64,000 bases of DNA from Phoebastria nigripes (GCA_035582835.1 JAYKAV010002386.1:806696-870695), one strand, 5' to 3'; counted from the first letter of the stretch, positions 23,789 through 36,324 are shown. Numbers and translations are program-made. The notes: a model not told the origin generated them from the letters alone.

Positions 23789-26700
23789 CTGGAGCGGAGC
23801 AAAAGGACAGAGCNTTACTTGAGGGCAGCAGAGACACAAACACATGGACACAGACGCAGAATTGTCTTCAGCTGGAATGTGCCTTTCCTTCTTTTTCTTT
23901 TTTTTTCCGTGAGGCAATGGGAGATCCAATTACAGCTGATTTGCCCTGGAGAGACTGCAGAAATATTTACGGCTCCCACACTTGGGGCGTACAAGTATAC
24001 AGGATTAGGCTTATTGCAGTAATAAGTACTGAAGGAATTAAGAATGAGCAAGCTGAAAAACGCATACAGGAAAGAATAATAATAATAAAAAGAGGTAAGG
24101 TCATTTGAATTCAAATTCCAAGTTTCCACTTGGAAACATCCATTTAGAATTATGTCTGAGTCGGCTGTCGTGCCACTGGTCAGCTATAAACCTAATACAA
24201 AAGAATTAAACCTCCCTAAATAGCTAAAAAACCTCATTATGCTGCAGGAAGGTGATCAGCGGAGAAACCCACCTGATGCGGTTTACTTATTAAGATTTTA
24301 ACTATTAAAGGGTTAGCAAAGCTGGGTAGGCTATTAACAGTACTGCTCAATTATTAAAACACTTTATCTTTTAAGAGAGCTGCGACTTACAAGGCTGGAA
24401 ATGTTGGCAAGGAATATTTAAGCTATGGGGAGCAAAAGACAATGTGCACGGGGGCGATTACGACTGCAGCAGGTGTCGGTGAAGGTTAAGACACAAACCA
24501 GAGCGATTAACTGGGCGAGAGGTGTGATAATCCTCCCACGTAGCCGCTGGCTGTGCTGCCCCTCAGCCAGGAGTGCCAGCNAGACTCCATGGTCAGTAGA
24601 AGGAAGATGGCAGGATTAGCTGATCAGTGCTTGGCTTGGGCTCCAAATCATAACCCTGTACTTTATGAGCAAATGAGTAGACTCCAGACTAGAATGGCCT
24701 ATTATTGTGCCATGCCAGTCCTCCCTTTCCAGCATGATGCAAACATACCTGTACAGATTCAGAATCCTATACTAAATTAGTGCCTGTGTATATAAATATT
24801 CAGGTTTCAGTTTCTGAGACACAAAATTTAGTCGTCTCCCTTTAAACAGCTTTTTTTCCCCCTTCCTGTTAATGCATTTCTTTCAGACTTAGTATGATGG
24901 AGACTGGGCAGCAGTAAAATCATCTTCTAACCAGTGGCTACCTAATATCAGAGCACTCAGAAGGTGTTGCTAATGCTATATTTTATTGATATTCTTGTAG
25001 TATTTAACGTTCTTCTGATACTTCTACTAGCTGGAACCAAAAGATAGTGCCAGGAAAAACTTTCATACAAAAAAACTCCCCAAAATAAAAAAAAGCNTGT
25101 TTTGTCTTCATGAACGCATGGAAAAAACTTGCCAATGGAGAACTAGTGCACCTGTAAAGGCTCAGAGGCCAGACGACAAATGAAAAAATCACTTCCAACT
25201 TTCTTTTTTTAAAATCCACATAATTTTAAAGCAATGACCATGGACTGGTGACCCAATGATGTAATAAGATTGCATGTCTGCGGCCCTGTGTAAACTTTTT
25301 AAAGCAACACCCTTACATGATCTTACATCATTGTAACTCCCAATTACAATGAAAAGAGGGGGAAAATTCCTGTTGCCAAGAAATAAATCCTACTTCAAAC
25401 ACATACACATACACAGAGGGAATGGCAGTGGTGCAGGTGACTGGCTGGCTTTTCTTATGAGATTGCACAGTGCTGCCTTGGCCACAGCCATGCTTCTTCA
25501 GTGATCATATTGGATCAGAGATAAGAAAATACGTACCTCTAAAACGCACCTGCATTTTATACATTTAAAAAGATCTCATTAGATGTAGGGAGGGGGGAGT
25601 CCACCTTGAACAAATTCAGCAAGAGCAGATGCTCTGGGTACCATCAGTGAGCTCCCCAGTGGGTCAAGGCAAGCTTGCTAGCTTACACATGGGCTTGAGG
25701 AGCTCCATGGACTGGGGAGATGAAAGGATGGTTTTCCCACCTCTGTGTCTGGGTATGCCTCAGAGATGTCCCACTGTGAAAGCAGTGTGTTACTGAGCTG
25801 GAGCTTCAGCTTCTGCAGCTGAGGGATGCATCATCTGATGTGAACAACAGAGCAGGAGAGGAAAGGTTTAGGTCTGTGTTTTCATATTTTTTATGCTTTT
25901 CTTCCAGAATTTTTGCCATAATAGTTTTGTACTAAAGAGCTTAACACTTTGCTTTGCTGGGGGTGAAAAGGGGCAATCTTCATTTGATGGCTGGCACTTA
26001 CAATCTAAGTCAGTCTGACAGGCGTTGCCCCGATGCAGTCAGATGAAACAAAGCTGTGTTCAGACACCTGATGGCCAAACAGGCCTGGGAATCCCCTGAG
26101 CTGGTTAAGTACTTCATACCAAACTGCCAGGACCAATTTCAGGCCTGCTAATGTCAAGAGCCAGGAGAAAGGGAGAAATCCCCTTTGGCAACCATTGTCC
26201 AGGGCACCCTGGCAAGGAGGGAGGAGTGGAAAGAGGGTCTGTGGGACTCAGCTACCTTACCCCCAAAACATCCAGATATGCAATCACAGCCGAGGGACAA
26301 TCCTAATCTTTTCCTGGCATTCGCTCCTGCCTTAGCGGACTAAGTTAAGGACCGCTGCTGCTTTCATGTAGCTGTTTTGTCCCATCTGACAGGCCACTGC
26401 TAGCTGGCGTTTGGAAGAAGGCTGAAAACTTCAGTCAGCAGAAATTGTTTCCTGTTGATTTTCCAGTGCTCCCTGTATTTTTAACTTTGTGGGTTTTGTA
26501 GCCTGATGACTTCCCTTGGCTGGGATTTAAAGTCTGAGATCATCTCCACACTGAATTTACCTTGCAGACAAAGAGGTCTTTGAAAGCAGCCCATGCAGAT
26601 AGAGTGACAGGTAACTATGCATAAAACAGGAGAGCCCAGCTCCCCGTGGCCTTGCAGAGTCATTGGCGTTAGGGCTCATCGAATAGAAGGCGGCATTACA

Positions 26701-27180
26701 TTAGCCTGATGGTGTTTTATACTTGCTTTGCAATGGTGCCAGTGGCTGCAAAAACATTTAGGGCAAGAGTGACCCATGTGTGACAAACGTGACACAATCC
26801 ATCTTGAAGAATAACATAATACAGAATGTGGTAGTAGAAATATTTTGTACCTCTGTGAGGCCCAGATTTGGGAGGATGCACACTGATATTTTGAGGCTAG
26901 TTCTGTTAAAAATGCCTGTTTCAGGTATTCAGATTCAGAAATCTCTCCAGATCACTTGGACTAAATCTTAAGCTACTGTCAGTTTCTCCCATCAGTGTTC
27001 TGTAGGTGCTGCAGATCTTTTTCGTGAGCTATTTTAGAGTTTCTGTTGCTGTTTGCTGATAATAAACCAAGGAGGATTTTGTCATTTTAAATCATGCGAT
27101 AGTAGAAATGCCTGGCTTGCTAGCCATACCTTTTAATGCTTCATGGGAGGCACATGTTCAAGGTGAGTTTTAAGCATTTT

Positions 27181-27400
27181 TCATAGAATGACAGAAAGTT
27201 GGGCTGGAAAGACTTCAAGACATCACATAGTCCGTCTCTCTTTCCTAAGGCAGGATCAGCTCTACCTCTGCCATTTTGTGCAGATACTACATAACCTTCT
27301 TGTATCTTCCACAGATGAGGAACCTCCTCAGGCNATCTGTGCCTTAACAACCTTGGAAAGTTTTCCCAAAGTCCAACCTAAACCTCTCGCCTTATTTTTT
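27181..27400 (-). mobile_element. CR1 LINE 3' fragment, minus orientation
   Basis: Begins with the reversed CR1 3' end (tcatagaatgacagaaagtt), then gggctggaaagac and a diverged body running to aagtccaacctaaacctc. Only about 220 bases of the 3' end remain, heavily mutated, with one N. Confidence 0.8.
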
Positions 27401-27429
27401 AAGACTGTAATTTTTTTGTCCATTACTTC

Positions 27430-27852
27430 CTCCTGCAGAACCTGAAGACTTACTGCTTGAAGACTTACCCTTCCTCTTCCTTTTTTTCCCTAGACAAAAA
27501 CAACCACATTCTTGTAAGATTTTCTTGTAGGTGATGTTTTTCAGCACAGAGATCAATGCTGTTGCTGTCACTGGGATCCTCTCTGACATGTCTGCAACTT
27601 TCTTGAGTTGTAATGGCCCAAACTCACCATGATCCTTCAGCAGAGACCTGACCATTGTTGAGTAAGATGTAAGGCCACTTGCCTTACATATAATACTGCT
27701 GTCCATATCTTCCAGTATGGATTTGTCATATGTGCAGCAACGTGACTATTTTTTAACTCATATTCTGGCTGAGATCCGCTGTAATCCTTGCATTGCTTTG
27801 TCCAGGCTACTGACTTGTCTTCAGTTCTCCATCTTGTGCATCCGCCATCCAT
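27430..27852 (-). pseudogene. Unidentified broken coding-like stretch
   Basis: Two overlapping minus-strand frames look coding-like but are offset. One starts at 27852 (MDGGCTRWRTEDKSVAWTKQ), runs about 71 codons and stops. The other, read through the same region, contains SILEDMDSSIICKASGLTSY and later KKVADMSERIPVTATALISV, then a basic and Ser-rich tail (KKRKRKGKSSSSK). A frameshift between them would explain this as a decayed retrocopy or an old element body. It lies between two CR1 3' fragments of opposite orientation. I do not recognise the family, and it may be chance or diverged CR1 or LTR sequence. Confidence 0.25.
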
Positions 27853-27860
27853 GATTGATG

Positions 27861-28206
27861 CGTAAGGGGAGATTTGTCATCATCTATAAAAACCTGATGG
27901 GAGGTAGTAAAGAAGATGGAGCCATAGTCTTCTCAGTGGTGCCCAGGGAAAGGACAAGGGGCAACGGGCACAAAATGAAATACACTAAATTCCATGTAAA
28001 CACAAGAAAACACCCTTTTTATTGTAATGATGGTCAAACACTAGAAGAGGTTGCCCAGAGAGGCTGTGGAGTCTCCATCCCTGGAGATACTAAAACCTTT
28101 ATTGGCCATGGTCTTGGGCATCCTGCTCTAGGTGAACTTGCTCAGACCAGGTTATTGGACTATGAGATATCCAGATGTGCCTTCCAGCCTCAACCGTCCT
28201 GTGATA
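27861..28206 (+). mobile_element. CR1 LINE 3' fragment, plus orientation
   Basis: Contains CR1 landmarks in order: ggttgcccagagaggctgtg, gagtctccatccctggagat, then a degraded terminal part ending near ccttccagcctcaacc and tcctgtgat. About 345 bases, 5'-truncated, facing away from the minus-strand CR1 at 27181-27400. Confidence 0.87.
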
Positions 28207-28544
28207 AGTTTGGTATCTGGCAGATGTCCTTATTATTCTCCCTACATGTCAAGGGGGAACCCCAGGAAAGCATCCCAGTTTGCTCCTTGCACCTTCATTT
28301 TGGCACAGGAATGCAGGAATAGGGATGCAAGACAGGTTTTTGGGTTTGTGTTTTGGGGGCATGGTGGCTGATTTTTTTTTAAAGCAAGCAGGCTTAGTGT
28401 GTCCATGCAGCGACAAGCACATTGGGTGTTTTTGAGCTACTGAACTTTCTAAGCCCTCATCTGTACATAACCTAACTAAAAGCTACTCAGGCTGGTTATT
28501 GCTTGAAAGGGAGACACAAAGTTATATTAGACTTTTGTGTGAAT

Positions 28545-28570
28545 ATTTGCATACATACCCCCATTTGCAT
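28545..28570. promoter_or_regulatory. Two octamer (POU) motifs
   Basis: Perfect ATTTGCAT at 28545-28552 and again at 28563-28570, 18 bases apart. Octamers bind POU-domain factors, including neuronal ones. The surrounding sequence is loosely repetitive (catacatac, catatatacc), so the pair could be a by-product of repetition. Confidence 0.25.
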
Positions 28571-30659
28571 ATATACCACATATCCACATAAATAGCAGAA
28601 GGGGTTTTAGCACTGCCAGGGAACCTTTGCACTTTCCTCAGTGCAACACACCGTGCGCTGTAACACATACACTGGCATTTTGGGGGGTTATTACATCACA
28701 TAAATCACAGCACCGAGCTACCACTACAGTATGCAACTTTCCATAAGGCAAGGCAGAGTACTCACATCAGGATCCTAAGCACGAGTTTGGTAGTTACTCT
28801 GCCCAGCCCCTCTCACCCACATGGGCATGGGGGAAGGTGGGTTGACTCGTGGCACTGGAGCCACAGGTGGCTTGCAGGGCACTGGGTTTCTTGCTCGGCT
28901 GGAGCTCCCCGGTCTCCATGTCTCCTTTGGCTTTCCCCTACCCACTGATTGTGCTCTGACCAAGGCTCTCCACTCTCCCAGTCTTGCTCCTGAAACTCCT
29001 CACCAATTATCACTACACGTCTGTTTTTCTCCCCCTGCCCCGTGACACAAAATGCAGTCAGAATAACAGACTGGTCTGTGTCATGGCTTAGGCGCTTGGG
29101 ATGAGGAATTACTACTGTCTAATCAAATCACATACATTCCTCAGTGGATTTTATGCTTTAGTTTTTGGTGGATCGTCCAATATGTACAAGGAAAGAAAGA
29201 CTTTGGCAGACACCAGACTGCATTCCTGTAACAGCACATTTCACTACAACCATTACAAGCATTTCAGGGGGGGAGTAAGCAATCCCTAAATCCTGCACAG
29301 GCAGAAGGGTGAACAAATTGTATGGATGTGAACAGGGGGAGGGCTGGGGCTGTGCGTGCTTGGTGTGCACATGCATGCAGAATTAGAGATTACACACCCT
29401 GATTCCCCATTCTCTCTTTCCTGAGACATTTTCCCCTGGCGAGGCACCCTGCTCCCTACCTTCCCTCAGTACTGGGATTGCTCTCTGGGAGAAAAGGACG
29501 GAGATGGTCCAGTTAGGAGGGGGATGCTGCTGTGCNGCTCCAAGGGGAGCTTCCACAACAGCTCTTCACAAGTCCTGAAGCTAGGATGCATGCTCCTAGC
29601 CTACAGACAGCGCTGATGCTGAAGGTCCACATGCCTTGACCGTGTGAGTGCCTTTTGGTGCATCAGCTCTGATGGCATTTGGAATTGTCTCTTAAATATT
29701 CTTTTCAGAAGTTGTGTCACTGCCCAAAAATTGGAGCTCTAGCAAAAGCACATTTCTAAACCTTTTGATCCCAGGAAACAGCTCAAAAACATGAATTCTG
29801 TAAGCCTCCAAAAGCCAATGGAAAACAAACAAACAAAAAAAAACCATTGAGNATACTATTTATTTAAGAAATTAATGATTTTTGAGTCATTCTTGCTATT
29901 TCTCCAGTTCCCTTTATTCATGGTTTCTGAATGCTTGTATGTGGCAAAGCTATGAGAACTGCTGTTGCTGTTCTTGAACNGCTTTTCTGGAAAAAAACCC
30001 AAACCCTAAGCATATAATGAATAAAAATTATACAGTTATTTGATGAGAGGCTAATTTTCCTCTCATCTCACACGGGCCTGTCAGACTCTACCTTTTGAAA
30101 GGACCACTTTACGCTGCACATGAAAATATCTCTTTAGGACGGGAAGTACAATGGAGCTGGAATTCATGATTTGTATTACAATTATCTTCTGTAAGCGCCA
30201 AGTACAACTTTTTTCCTAACAATGCTGCCAATGGAGTCATAATCTATACCACAAGACTTTTCCAGAAGCATGTACATAGGAGTTCACTGAATAATCATTC
30301 CCTGAATATAGACCAGGCAGTGGGAACAAGTGAATGAGCTGTGCGAGAAGAATGCACGTCAGACGGACAGACAGACCCACCTCATCACAGCAGGAAATGG
30401 TGGGAAGGAGACGGGTGGACAAACAACAGGAATAAAAATTTAGATGAACCTTTTGACCTCATCAATCCCCCTTCACCCTTTTCACCCCCCTCCACCATCA
30501 ATTAGCCAATGCCAGGAATATTAAAATGCCTTTAGGAAATATCTGAAGGAAAGGTACCCCGAAGGTGCCCGACTCTCTCTAAGAAGTGCTGCTTGCTCTT
30601 GCCTGCTAGGTNTGTGCTCTCCTTTCACCCTCCTGTGCTCTTGTTGATCTTATTGGAAA

Positions 30660-30870
30660 AGCCCACCAGAGCCATAGGGTCTAACCCCTTGCTACTGCAG
30701 GCACCATGTCACGAAACCTTTTCTTAAACCAGTATATTTATTAAAAGCAGCNGTGTCTCCTTTAGCCTCTGTTTTGGCAGGATAAACAAACTCAACTCTT
30801 TCAGCCCCCTCTCATAAGTCAGGTCTCCACGGTCATCCGAGTGACCCCACCCTGCACATCTGCTTTGTGG
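30660..30870 (-). mobile_element. Probable old CR1-like fragment, minus orientation
   Basis: The stretch around aaactcaactctttcagccc and ctctcataagtcaggtctcc resembles the reversed CR1 segment describing the RT tail. Limits are uncertain and the copy is highly diverged, with two Ns nearby. Confidence 0.45.
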
Positions 30871-33837
30871 CAAGTGTCCCGCTCATCCAGCCATCGCCCA
30901 CAGNGTCAGGGTCTATCTGATGGGTCTGTGGCTGTCCAGGTCTCAGCCCCAGCTCTTCTGCCCTCTTCTGCTTGTACCTGGTTGTGCTGGTGATGCACAG
31001 CCATGTGGTGTCCCGCTTATACATGGGGCATGCCTAACGCCCAAGGAGACCCCCACCCGCGGTATGTTATGATCCATATGGGAAACCCCAGAGTCATATG
31101 ACAGCCTTAGAGCATGCAAGGCTTGGTTTTCTCTGGAACAGGGCAGAGAGGGTGGGGAAGGAGGTGGTGAATTGCTACCAGTAGCCTCTAGTCATGGAAA
31201 ATGTTTAACAGAACATAAGGCCTACAGTACAATTCCTCCTCTTCCTGAATATACCATGTTTCCTAATGCCTCCTGTCCTCTGGCCAGTGAGGGAGGACTG
31301 AGAAGATAGAAGCAAAATTAATTTCAGGAGAGACTAAACNCAGTGTTGTCAACTCCTGTGGCACTTCAAGATTCTTCTTTAAGCTTAGCTTAGCCTTAGA
31401 GCCATTTAGTTTAATCAAACTTATACTTTTCATTTCTAAAAGAATTTCTCTAGCATATGTATTTCTAGAGAAAAGAACTGGAGATATATACACTGTAGTT
31501 CTCAAAGCTAGAAATCACAAGGCAAGTAAAAGCAACAACATGGATCAAAATCTAAAAGAACCTTATTTTTAGCATGAACTAGNGATAGTATTTTTAGACT
31601 CAGCTGCTCCTTAAAGCTTAGGGGTTTACCCAAAATGAGTAAAACTTAAAACATCAGGGTTTTAATGGGAATAGGTCAAATAGATTTTCACTTTTTGATC
31701 AGTGTTTCATTCAGTCTTATGAATGACTATCATTGCTACAGAAGAACTTGTAGTGGAAAAATATCCAAATAATCAAAATGTAATCCAAACTGTCTCCAAA
31801 AAAAGGGGGCCCTGATTCAGGAGAGCACTTGCACTTGCTTCCCACCACCCTAGCCCTCACTCAGCCCCGTGCTTCTCCCCCCTGCAGCCAGCAGGGAGGA
31901 GACAATGCTGTTGCATGCCTGGGTTTCAGTCAAGGGTGGGCAATAATAAATCCTGCAGCCTCTAAAGCACATTAATAAATACGTTTTGGGTGTTACACTG
32001 AAGATTAGAAGAGAAGAAACAAAGGTGGAAACAAAGTCAGGGCTCACAGTCATTTTAATGAATGACAGGAGACAGCAGAGGCTGGAGAGGGTGTACCCAC
32101 CGCAGTGTCCCTGACAACTCTGTCTCCTATTCACTGGCACCAGGCGGTGCCTACAGCGTCTCTTGTCTCTTGGTAGTGGACCTAGCTGAAGAACAAGGGC
32201 TTGGGGGTGGTATCAAGGTCACGCAATTCATTTCTGTGCTAAAGAACCAGAAAACCTCTTTCGAGGGTCCATAAAACCTATTTTCATACAAGCTGAGACT
32301 TACAGAAGCAGCTCCCTGAGAAGCAGGATGGCATTTAACAGTCTCTTCCCTGCAGATTATCCAGTGTCTAATAGGAACTGAATTCACCTCTTTTAGAAAC
32401 TTAGTATCCTGAAAATTCCGCCTGTTTCTCCAATTCGGCTGAAATCAGCCAATGCCTTCCACAGTGTTGGGTGTGGGGGATAGACAGAGTGAGACAGCAT
32501 GATCACATACGTCTTGCATTCCTCGGACGACAGCCAAGGGGGAGAGGCAGCTCAGAGAGCTGGTAGGGGTGTATAACCAGATTAGATAACTGACTTCCCA
32601 CTGCTGAGAGAGGGAGAGACAGCGCTGCTTTCAGCACTCCTGCTCCATTACAAATAAGTGATGTCATGACTTTAAAAAAAAAATCACCTACTGTCCTGCT
32701 CCGCTTCCCCCAAAGATTGCTGAAATGGCTTGCTAAGAAAGAATTGAGATGTAATAGAGATGGAGATGAAAGAGGAAGAGAAAAAGCAACAAGGCAAACT
32801 CTTCCTTCAGTTTAAACCAACTACAGAACATCCTGGAAGAGTGGCAAAAAAATGAGCACGGTCAGAAAAAATAGGGCAGTTGCTTATTCCCCATGTGGTT
32901 TTTCAAGAGTATTTAACATTTGGATATTTCCTTTCACTGCTTACTGCCATTCAAACTTTTTTGTTATTTAGCTTTTCAGATCAAAAGTGTTTTTTCCTAT
33001 AAAATATAAAAAATTTCCTAGGGCAAACTGTATTTCTGGCTGAGTCAATAATGTGTGGTTATCTGAAGCAGGATCAAATGGAAAACTGAAAAACTAAATG
33101 GACTTACTGAGCAGACCAAGTGGTTCAAGAAGTGCCCGAGAGTCAAACCTTGATCTGATGCAGAGTTTATTCAGAACTGAACAGCCAGGGTAGGGCTTGT
33201 GCACCATGGCACAGTCTGTGTGCCGTTCATGGGACAATTATAGTAGCAAAGACTGTTGAGCTGGGAACTCAAAGAGAAAGGTGTGGACCAGGCTGGTAAA
33301 CAGTTATACCCTGTTTTTTTTTCTATAAGGAGACTGTGGAAGAACATTCATTTTTCAGGTCAAGAGGGTCTGCATTTAGCCGCAGGGGACCTGTTCCACA
33401 ACAGTTCAGGCTCCTGGATTGTGCTTGAGGAAGAGGATGAAGAAGCGAGGATGGCTCCAGATAATCAGGGTAGGAGCAATGAATGCATATTAAATGTCAA
33501 GAAATACTGAGCAAGGATGGATGGGCAAAAAAAGAAGGGGACAAAAAGCCAGAGTTTGAAGAAAGAAGTGCCTCTCTCTTGGCCTCAACAATATGCAGAG
33601 GGGCCTGAGGTCAGATTCAAGTACTGCCCATGACAATGCAGCTTCTGTGTTTCCCTTGATAGACAGTGGATCCAGCTGGGGAAGTGATCATCCCTTCTGC
33701 TTTCGAGGTCTGGGGGAGTCAAGAGCAGTTCCCTGTCCACTACGTGTAGGCTCGGTTGCCTGATTTGAGGGGCAAGGAGGGAGCAAGGGGAAGCAGCCAG
33801 GGCCCTTGTTCGTTGTTCCTCAACTCTCCTACCCACT

Positions 33838-34433
33838 TGTGCTGGTTTTGGCTGGGATGGAGTTAATTTTCTTCACAGTAGCTAGTATGGGGCTATGTTT
33901 TGGATTTGTGCTGAAAACAGTGTTGATAATACAGAGATGTTTTCGTTATTGCTGAGCAGTGCTTATGCAGAGTCAAGGCCTTTTCTGTTTCTCACACCAT
34001 CCCATCAGCGAGTAGCCTGGGGGTGCACAAGAAATTGGGAGGGGACACAGCTGGGACAGCTGACCCCAGCTGACCAAAGGGATATTCCATACCATATGAC
34101 ATCATGCTCAGCCTATAAAGCTGGGGGAAGAAGAAGAAAGGGGGAGATGTTCGGAGTTATGGCATTTTATCTTCCCAAGTAACCGTTACACGTGATGGAG
34201 CCCTGCTTTCCTGGAGGTGGCTGAACACCTGCCTGCTGATGGGAAGTAGTGAATGAATTCCTTGTTTTGCTTTGCTTGCATGCGTGGCTTTTGCTTTACT
34301 TATTAAAATATCTTTACCTCAACCCATGAGTTTTCTCACTTTTACCCTTCTGATTCTCACCCCCATCCCACTGGCAGGGAGTGAACGAGCATCTGTGTGG
34401 TGCTTAGTTGCTGGCTGGGGTTAAACCATGACA
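33838..34433 (+). mobile_element. Solo LTR of an endogenous retrovirus (ERVL-like)
   Basis: A 596-bp element that begins TG (tgtgctggttttggctggga) and ends CA (gctggggttaaaccatgaca), flanked by a perfect 5-bp target-site duplication ccact (33833-33837 and 34434-34438). Internal promoter and end signals are in LTR order: TATA box tataaa at 34114-34119 and poly(A) signal attaaa at 34302-34307. The ends match a widespread bird ERV LTR family as I recall it. The 5-bp duplication fits ERVL-type elements. No gag, pol or env sequence adjoins it, so it is a solo LTR from LTR-LTR recombination. It lies antisense to SYN3. Confidence 0.93.
34114..34119 (+). promoter_or_regulatory. LTR TATA box
   Basis: TATAAA within gcctataaagctggg, in the central part of the solo LTR. 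It marks the U3/R region and orients the LTR on the plus strand. Confidence 0.7.
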
Positions 34434-35331
34434 CCACTGTGCACTTCATTCCCTTGGGCAATGCTGCAGTCACTACGCTGAGTGTTTAAAGAAGGCTGCG
34501 AAGGGCCTGGCAATGGTCCTCACCAGCAGAGTCACACCAGCTTTGCGGTCTTTGCTTGGAGCAATTTGGTGCCTCATCTCAAACATGGACATTCAGCCTA
34601 TGTGAAAGATTTCAAGAGACAGACTGGAAAAGTCTCCCTGAAAGAGTCCTTGGGCAAGTGCAGTAAGCTACCTAGTGATGATGACGAGGGTCATTACTGG
34701 GTTTAACCCATCAGGGATCAAGAGTCCATTTCTGCCCTTCTCCACTCACTAACGATTTGAAGATAGTCCCTTCATAAGGACCTCAAGTGCAATAACCTTT
34801 GAGGAGAAGGACTATGAGGGGAAAGGCAGAGACTGGAGGTTTAGGAAAGAATTAACAGGTCATTTTGAAAAGTAACAGCTCTAGCTTTGAAGACGACCCT
34901 GCTTTGAGCAGTGGGGCAGGTTGGATCAGAGGTTTGAAGGGCAATTCTGAATTATTATTTGATTCCATGCTTCTATGTGAGAAGTGTGATTTTTTTTTCT
35001 TTTTCCTATTCTCTTTTAGGACATTTACTGAGGCAGCCATCAAAATAAAGACTTCAAAAAGGAAGTGCAAGTGAGACTTGTTCTTGTTAATACCAGCCAG
35101 TACTAAAAAGTATGATACCAATAAAAAGAGGAAAATGAAACGTTCATAGTATCATAGTTGCAAAAAAATTACTTGCTAACTTTTCTGTCCCAGACACAGC
35201 CTTTGATCAGACCATGTGTTCTCATGCATAGTCCTAGGCAACTGGACAGCACCCCTTTGAAAAGAGAAGGAACACCTTGTCAAGGGCAATGGGTCCTGAG
35301 AAAGTCTTCAAAACCACTGCATTAATACTTC

Positions 35332-35373
35332 TATACACACACACACACGTGTGCACACACACACACACACACG
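35332..35373. repeat. CA/TG alternating purine-pyrimidine tract
   Basis: Forty-two bases of uninterrupted alternating purine and pyrimidine, mostly CA with a central cgtgtg switch. A microsatellite likely to be polymorphic and able to adopt Z-DNA. Confidence 0.9.
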
Positions 35374-36266
35374 ATGCAGAATCACCAGCTTTATAATGAC
35401 AGAAAATATTGGGTCATTCAAACAACATTCATCAGCTTTCTTCATCCAACCAAGCAATTTTATTGCACTAAAGAGTATAAAACAGGCATATGATTCCTTC
35501 AGGATCACCAGCTCATCTATACATCTCTCTCTTCTTGTGCCTGCTTTCAAGTTAGGTGCCTGCAGATGATCATTAATAATTGTTTCTACTTTGACAACAG
35601 CATCCAAAGTCTCAGTCAATAGTGGGACTTCATTTTGACAGACACTGCATCAACACAGAGGAGGGGACAGACCCCAACATGAAGAGTTTTCAACTGAAAT
35701 GAAATGCTGGTGCCAAGGCTAACAGAGAAACAGAGAATTTGTCCAATGCTCTGCAGAGCACATCAGAAAACAGGCCATGAACCTCCTTACTGTTCCTATG
35801 GACTTTCAACAGATAAAAAGATTTTGCCACAGGTAGTTATTTTACATACTTAAACCAAAGGTTTTAGGCTTAAATCAGGGTAAGTCAGAAGACTTGTATA
35901 GCTTGCATGTGGAACATCATAACATCACCAACATGTACTGTGGCATACTGGCTTTGTGCCTTTTCAGGCATATATACAGAGCTGTGAGGTAGTCTTCCAA
36001 TGGAAGAAATTATAATTACGTCACCAGAACAGAAAATTTCATTTTAAGGTGAAATAATGACTGATTCTGCAAAGGTAGGGAGGACGAAGGAATGGCCCAA
36101 TAAGATATTTTCATTTATAGCTTCCATAATTCTATAAAATGGACATGTCTTAAAACTCCTCATTAGTTCCTTTCTTCAAGAGAAGAAATATCCACAGATT
36201 ATCTGTCATTAAGACCTCAGCCCTGTCCACACACATTTCTTAGAGCCAAATTCAGTTGTCACTGAC

Positions 36267-36324
36267 CTGTTCCACTCGGATATCAAATTCTCCATTCACC
36301 TTCTTCCCCTGGAAATATTTGGCC
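36267..36324 (-). CDS. SYN3: SYN3 coding exon 2 (synapsin III, start of domain C)
   Basis: 58 bases: one base completing the Trp106 codon (TG|G), then 19 codons reading AKYFQGKKVNGEFDIRVEQ (residues 107-125), ending in phase 0. This matches the synapsin signature that joins the early beta strand of domain C to the AEFSELNL exon. Human SYN3, as I recall it, reads SKYFHGKKVNGEIEIRVEQ. Minus-strand acceptor CGTTTCTTCTGTAG, donor CAG|GTCAGT. The short exon falls within a 94-codon chance open frame on the opposite strand, so a simple ORF scan would miss it. Confidence 0.96.

Larger units (their letters stand above)
23789..36266 (-). other. SYN3: SYN3 intron 2 (between exons 3 and 2)
   Basis: Intron of 12,478 bases with GT/AG ends. 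This is the repeat-richest intron: CR1 pieces at 27181-27400, 27861-28206 and probably 30660-30870, an ERV solo LTR (33838-34433) and a CA/TG tract (35332-35373). It also holds a coding-like but broken minus-strand stretch (27430-27852), an ATTA-rich block (24192-24358), paired octamers (28545-28570) and REST-like half-sites (32617-32638). Confidence 0.9.

Noticed and set aside
29600..29630. gacagcgctgatgctgaa as a REST element
   Set aside because: Half-sites converge rather than lie in an accepted order, and the match is weaker than that at 32617-32638.
33895..34182. 95-codon plus-strand open frame
   Set aside because: Lies wholly inside the solo LTR, which is non-coding.
35335..35373. CRISPR-like or other array from repeated short units
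   Set aside because: Simple dinucleotide microsatellite in a vertebrate intron, with no spacers.
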